Of a stretch of 64,000 bases of DNA, positions 60,527-64,000 are shown in pieces. Source of the DNA: Whalleya microplaca (taxonomy: Eukaryota > Ascomycota > Sordariomycetes > Xylariales > Xylariaceae); assembly GCA_022497155.1 (NCBI GenBank), contig MU385744.1, positions 274,277 through 338,276 of the forward strand, written 5' to 3'. The notes under the pieces were generated by a model. That model ran no database searches and was not told the origin of the DNA. It worked only from the letters and a program-made list of their open reading frames with translations. Numbering within the stretch: position 1 is the first letter of the stretch; each line of letters begins with the position of its first letter. Made by a program: the position numbers and the translations under genes.

Positions 60527-61938
60527 TTACGTTGTGGAACCTTCAAGTAGTGCCACTCTCTCAGCTTCTTCAATCAGCTCTTCAAACGCCGGGAGTGGCT
60601 TCTCCGCACGCCAGACCTCACGATCGTGACGGCAGAGGTCACCTTCATCAATATTATCACCCGTCTCTAGAAACACAAGATCGCACCACGAGCTCGAGAG
60701 TTCCCGATACACGTGCCGGTCTCTTGTATGTGGACCCGGCCCATGGGCCATCCATAACCAGTATTTACGATGATTACCCGCCATCAGGAAGCGAAGAGTT
60801 CGCACCCAGCTTTCCTTCAACTCGTGGAATCGTGAATCTTCGCCTAGGCTATTGGTAATCTCTGACCAGAGCCAAAAGTCGCGGGGGCCCGTATCGTCGC
60901 CGGTGTATTGCCTTGCAAGTTCTGCCGCTTTTGTCACGCTTTTGCTTCCGCGTCCGAGACCATACCATATGTGTTGCGCCTCGTCTGCGCGGGCGAATAT
61001 ATGGTTTCGCTTCTTACGGAATTCCGCGTGCTTGCTGAGCTGTTGCGTCGAGTCCACGAACTCCTGTGTTAGTGTGGGAGAGTCGAGATAAGTGCGAAAT
61101 CTTTTCATGCCAAGGTGGATAATTGCCGACGAAAGACTTGTAGAGCGCATCATGATCGAATATTCCCTTTGTTCAATGACCCATGCGTGATAATCTCCCA
61201 AATATGATGGATCTATGTTGCAGGTATGGCGGCCTATAGGTTATTAGTAACCAGATATAATGTGAATCATCATGTATAACTTCACGTACTCTTCTTAACC
61301 ATGGTTCGTAGCATACATCTCTCAAAGAGCCGGACTCCACGGGCTTCCCAAGGTGCGAAACATCGCCAGAAGGGAGCAAACCATGTTGGCTGCCATCCCA
61401 CGGGTTCGATATGTATAGGCATAACAAGCCTGACTAACTCAAGGATGTAGACACACTTAACAAGACTAGGAGGCCACTCGCTCCGATTGAGGTTGAACCC
61501 GAATTTGTCACCCCAATATAACTGCCCGGCCAAGGAACCCGCAATGTCTTGGGCGAGTTGGTGAAATCCTGAAATACTGATAGCCATCTCAAGGGTGATG
61601 GTACGAGGGTCGATGACGGCGGACCGGTGATTGTGTAAGTGGTTATTGCAAAAGGCCACCACCTTATTACCGAGCTCAGCTTCGCTTAGTTGAATTTCGT
61701 TAGTAGTCCAATTTGCAGACTGGGCATGATACAGGGCCACAGCGATCGGAAGGTTTTTGTTGTCCATCTCCCGAGATAATATGTCGTAGCAGATAGGACC
61801 CGCGTGGCTGAAGAATGCCGCTCTCATCGATGGCGAAGCATGGATGGTTGCAATCAGTGAATTGATGTCTGGGAGGCGCTTGAGAAGCATCTGACGAAGT
61901 TCTACTGGAAGGCGTTCAATGTGGTCCGGGGACGCCAT
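60527..61938 (-). CDS. F-box domain protein
   Basis: Exon 1 is 61938-61290 and exon 2 is 61233-60527, with a 57-bp intron bearing a TACTAATAAC branch region, giving about 451 residues. The protein opens with MASPDHIERLPVELRQMLLK and continues RLPDINSLIATIHASPSMRAAF, a clear N-terminal F-box (about 8-45). This LP.E....L..L.D..SL...I.ASP form is common in ascomycete F-box proteins. The remainder has several Trp- and Leu-rich helical stretches but no LRR or WD40 pattern I can see. It probably binds Skp1 in an SCF-type ubiquitin ligase; the substrate is unknown. It is unrelated in architecture to the F-box-like protein at 36.3-38.0 kb, where the motif is in the C-terminal half. Confidence 0.75.
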
Positions 61939-63219
61939 GGTTAACTATTTTGACTCGGTACGATGCGGTCGTCTAGTCTCTAGGTAGAGCAAGGACGTGT
62001 GAAATCAGCGAAATAGTAGGAGACCCAGGCGGTTGATGTTGTGTAATTGTCGACAGATCTAGTCACTAATAAGCTTGATCGATGACAAGTTAGAAAGAAA
62101 AGCAGTAGTGGGGGTTCTGGGGAATTATATAAATAACTTCGTAGCGACAAAACAGTCATTGAATGATTGTTAGATTTAGTGAATGCCTTATTTTTGGAAT
62201 ACAACACCCAGGTCCACATAACAGTGACTTCCCATTCACTTTTCATTCGCAACAATAGGTCAAATAAGAAAGTAATCAAATGGTGCCCAAGTAACTAAAA
62301 ATGACCGTGATTTAATTACAGCCATTGCACAGGTTTCTTTAGCAATGACATATGCAACATGTATCCCATTGTTCATGGATGCTTGCCTAGGTATTAATAG
62401 GTAGGGGTAATTTTCTGCAATAAAGCTGTTCCTACAGGTCATGATTTTGTATAATAGAAGGCGTAGAAGGGTATATTATTTATAATGATTGCTGGCTAGC
62501 TAAAAGAGAGTCTATCTAAGGGTCGGCGACCTGGAGTCCTATATATTCTTGAATAGCCTCCTGTTGCAGGGATGGATTGCCAAGCACTTATTTGGCCATA
62601 GCAATCTGGCCATAGCAAACCCATTCACGTAAGTAATGCGGGGGTAAGAAGAGGTTGGAATGAGTGGCTAGGTTGTAACGTTTTCCTTGTCGCTTGATAC
62701 CAATGGTGGCTTCCTTCCTCTCAGCGATGATCAATGGTCAATGATCAATGTCGAGGTTCCTATTTATATCTATATCCCTGAATATCCTTACCAGTCCAGC
62801 AATTTCATCAGAATCCCTATATATCAGTGCTACCACCCTTCATTAGTCGAATTTATATAGTGTTGCTAGACTGCACTTCCAAGCTTCCCCTGAATGCCCC
62901 AAAGCAGGTATAGCAACAAATAGGCCGCCAAACCATTACATTATTCTTGTTCTTGTATAAAGATCGTTCCATTACCTTAAGTTTACCTATCTATAAAGAG
63001 CATAGGAAATCGATACCTATCCGCAGTCCAAAAAGAAGCCGTCCGAAATCTCGCGTGCACGTAAACATAGGCATATAGCAGCAGCCCCATTTGCCTCCCT
63101 CCTCCCCCTGTTCCCAGCCCCAGTACCCTTAACAGTAAGTAGTTAGACCTGTCTGCATTTTCCCAACCCGACATCCAAGTATACATACCTAGGGCTCCCC
63201 AAACCCAAACCCAACCCCA
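61939..63219. other. Intergenic region, no gene seen
   Basis: About 1.3 kb of AT-rich sequence with the F-box promoter at its left end and the But2-domain gene's 3' flank at its right end. A short TCAATGGTCAATGATCAATG repeat is at about 62731-62750. Confidence 0.55.
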
Positions 63220-64000
63220 TCAACACTTCACCAGATACAACCCCATGACCTCCCCGCCCCCTCCGTCCTGCAAGAACTCCAAACACGTATCGCCCCCCGA
63301 CGGCTCCATCATCGCAAACGCGACCGGCGCGTTCGCCCCGGGACACGGGAACTCCAGGACCCGGAACTCGACCCCCGGCACCAGCGCCGCGGCCTCGAGC
63401 GGCATTGCCACGCCCGGCGCCGAGTTCCACGTCGTCCCCGCGTTCCCCGGCCCGCTCAGCAGCGCGAACGACACCACCCCGCTGCCCGTGAGGTTGTACG
63501 GCGTCGGGTTCGCATTGGGCGGTGGCAGGCGGAAGACAAGCGCGCATTTTTTGCCGGAGTCCGCGGCCGCGAGGTTGAAGTTGAACAAAGAGGTCGCGTT
63601 CGGCGTCACCTGCACCGCCATCGCGGCGTTCGCGCCGTACGAGGCGTCCGGGTTGCCGCGGTCGATCAGGATTATCTCCGAGGGGCCTTGGGCCACGACT
63701 ACGGTGCACTCGCCGGGCTTCGGGGACGTGGGGGCTGGCGAGGTCGTGGGGGTGGTTGTTGTGCTGCTGGTCGGTGGTGTCGTGGTTGCGGGTTGTGACG
63801 ACGGGGCGGGTGAGGTGGGAGTGGGGGATGGCGTAATGGCACTTCCGGGTGGAGGAGGAGAGCTCGTGCCGCCACAGGGCGGTCGACAGCTGTCGGCGAC
63901 GAGCGTGATGGTCGAGCAGTTCGCGCCGCTAGGCTTGAGGTAGATGTTGACTTGGTCGCCGTCGCCGGTCTGGCATTCGTAGAAGGTCGTCTGGCTGTTG
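63220..64000 (-). CDS. But2-domain protein with Ser/Thr/Pro linker (5' end outside the window)
   Basis: The minus-strand frame is open from the window edge to the stop at 63220, about 260 codons. Reading in, it has a small Cys-containing region (NSQTTFYECQTGDGDQVNIY, then CSTITLVADSC), a long Pro/Thr/Ser-rich linker that is likely O-glycosylated, and a C-terminal domain of about 150 residues. That domain, with a GNPDASYG start, SLFNFNL, CALVFRLPPP, FRVLEFPCPG and a closing CLEFLQDGGGG...LYLVKC, resembles the ubiquitin 3 binding protein But2 C-terminal domain, common in secreted or wall-associated fungal proteins. Despite the domain name, the extracellular look of the linker argues against a ubiquitin role. 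The start, and any signal peptide, lie beyond the window. The gene is GC-rich. Confidence 0.7.
   Translation of the reverse strand, partial: NSQTTFYECQTGDGDQVNIYLKPSGANCSTITLVADSCRPPCGGTSSPPPPGSAITPSPTPTSPAPSSQPATTTPPTSSTTTTPTTSPAPTSPKPGECTVVVAQGPSEIILIDRGNPDASYGANAAMAVQVTPNATSLFNFNLAAADSGKKCALVFRLPPPNANPTPYNLTGSGVVSFALLSGPGNAGTTWNSAPGVAMPLEAAALVPGVEFRVLEFPCPGANAPVAFAMMEPSGGDTCLEFLQDGGGGEVMGLYLVKC

Noticed and set aside
1..64000. tRNA, rRNA, CRISPR array or intact DNA transposon
   Set aside because: I looked for GTTCGA/GTTCAA B-boxes with a matching A-box and for spaced repeats, transposase or reverse-transcriptase motifs, and saw none that hold together. A tRNAscan or TE search would be decisive.

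Overview
This window looks like nuclear DNA of a filamentous ascomycete (Pezizomycotina, most likely a sordariomycete). Genes are spaced one per 1-3 kb on both strands and are split by short introns (about 50-190 bp) with GT(A/R)NGT donors, CTAAC/CTGAC branch sites and YAG acceptors. Products include fungal-type proteins: an Rrn9 pol I factor, a BimC kinesin-5, a Tom37/Sam37 receptor, a class III GH18 chitinase, a But2-domain protein and fungal F-box-like proteins. No exon model was checked by RNA or search; all splice sites were read by eye from frame, phase and family motifs.

Layout. 1-91 is an almost pure poly-C tract, probably a contig edge, followed by about 1 kb without genes. 1.1-3.4 kb (-): a five-exon 2OG-Fe(II) dioxygenase of apparent TET/JBP type. 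5.4-6.3 kb (+): a haloacid-dehalogenase-like hydrolase. 6.5-8.7 kb (-) Rrn9 and 9.0-11.2 kb (-) pescadillo are adjacent ribosome-biogenesis genes; PIG-U (11.7-13.2 kb, +) is divergent from pescadillo. 15.0-16.3 kb (-): Sam37/metaxin-like. About 16.3-30.4 kb is a 14-kb stretch in which I can support no gene. 30.4-31.5 kb (-): an unrecognised acidic protein, divergent from mitochondrial isoleucyl-tRNA synthetase (31.9-35.2 kb, +). 36.3-38.0 kb (-): F-box-like protein with a Pro-Ala repeat. 39.4-43.2 kb (-): kinesin-5, divergent from a PHAF1/UPF0183 gene (44.0-45.7 kb, +). 45.7-49.5 kb is gene-free and holds possible retroelement relics. 49.5-52.7 kb (+): an Asn/Gly-rich, repeat-rich, prion-like protein interrupted by one in-frame TAG. 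54.2-55.7 kb (+): paraoxonase-like protein. 58.0-59.3 kb (+): secreted chitinase. 60.5-61.9 kb (-): second F-box protein. 63.2-64.0 kb (-): 3' part of a But2-domain, Ser/Thr/Pro-rich protein running off the window.

Most genes are unlinked housekeeping functions (rRNA synthesis and 60S maturation, GPI anchoring, mitochondrial import and translation, spindle bipolarity). There is no biosynthetic cluster, CRISPR array or intact transposon. The best leads for new biology are the TET/JBP-like dioxygenase with its long N-terminal extension and a GC-AG intron inside the catalytic domain, and the prion-like gene, whose 12-bp coding repeats each carry a potential splice donor in one shared phase, next to an in-frame stop that such splicing could remove.
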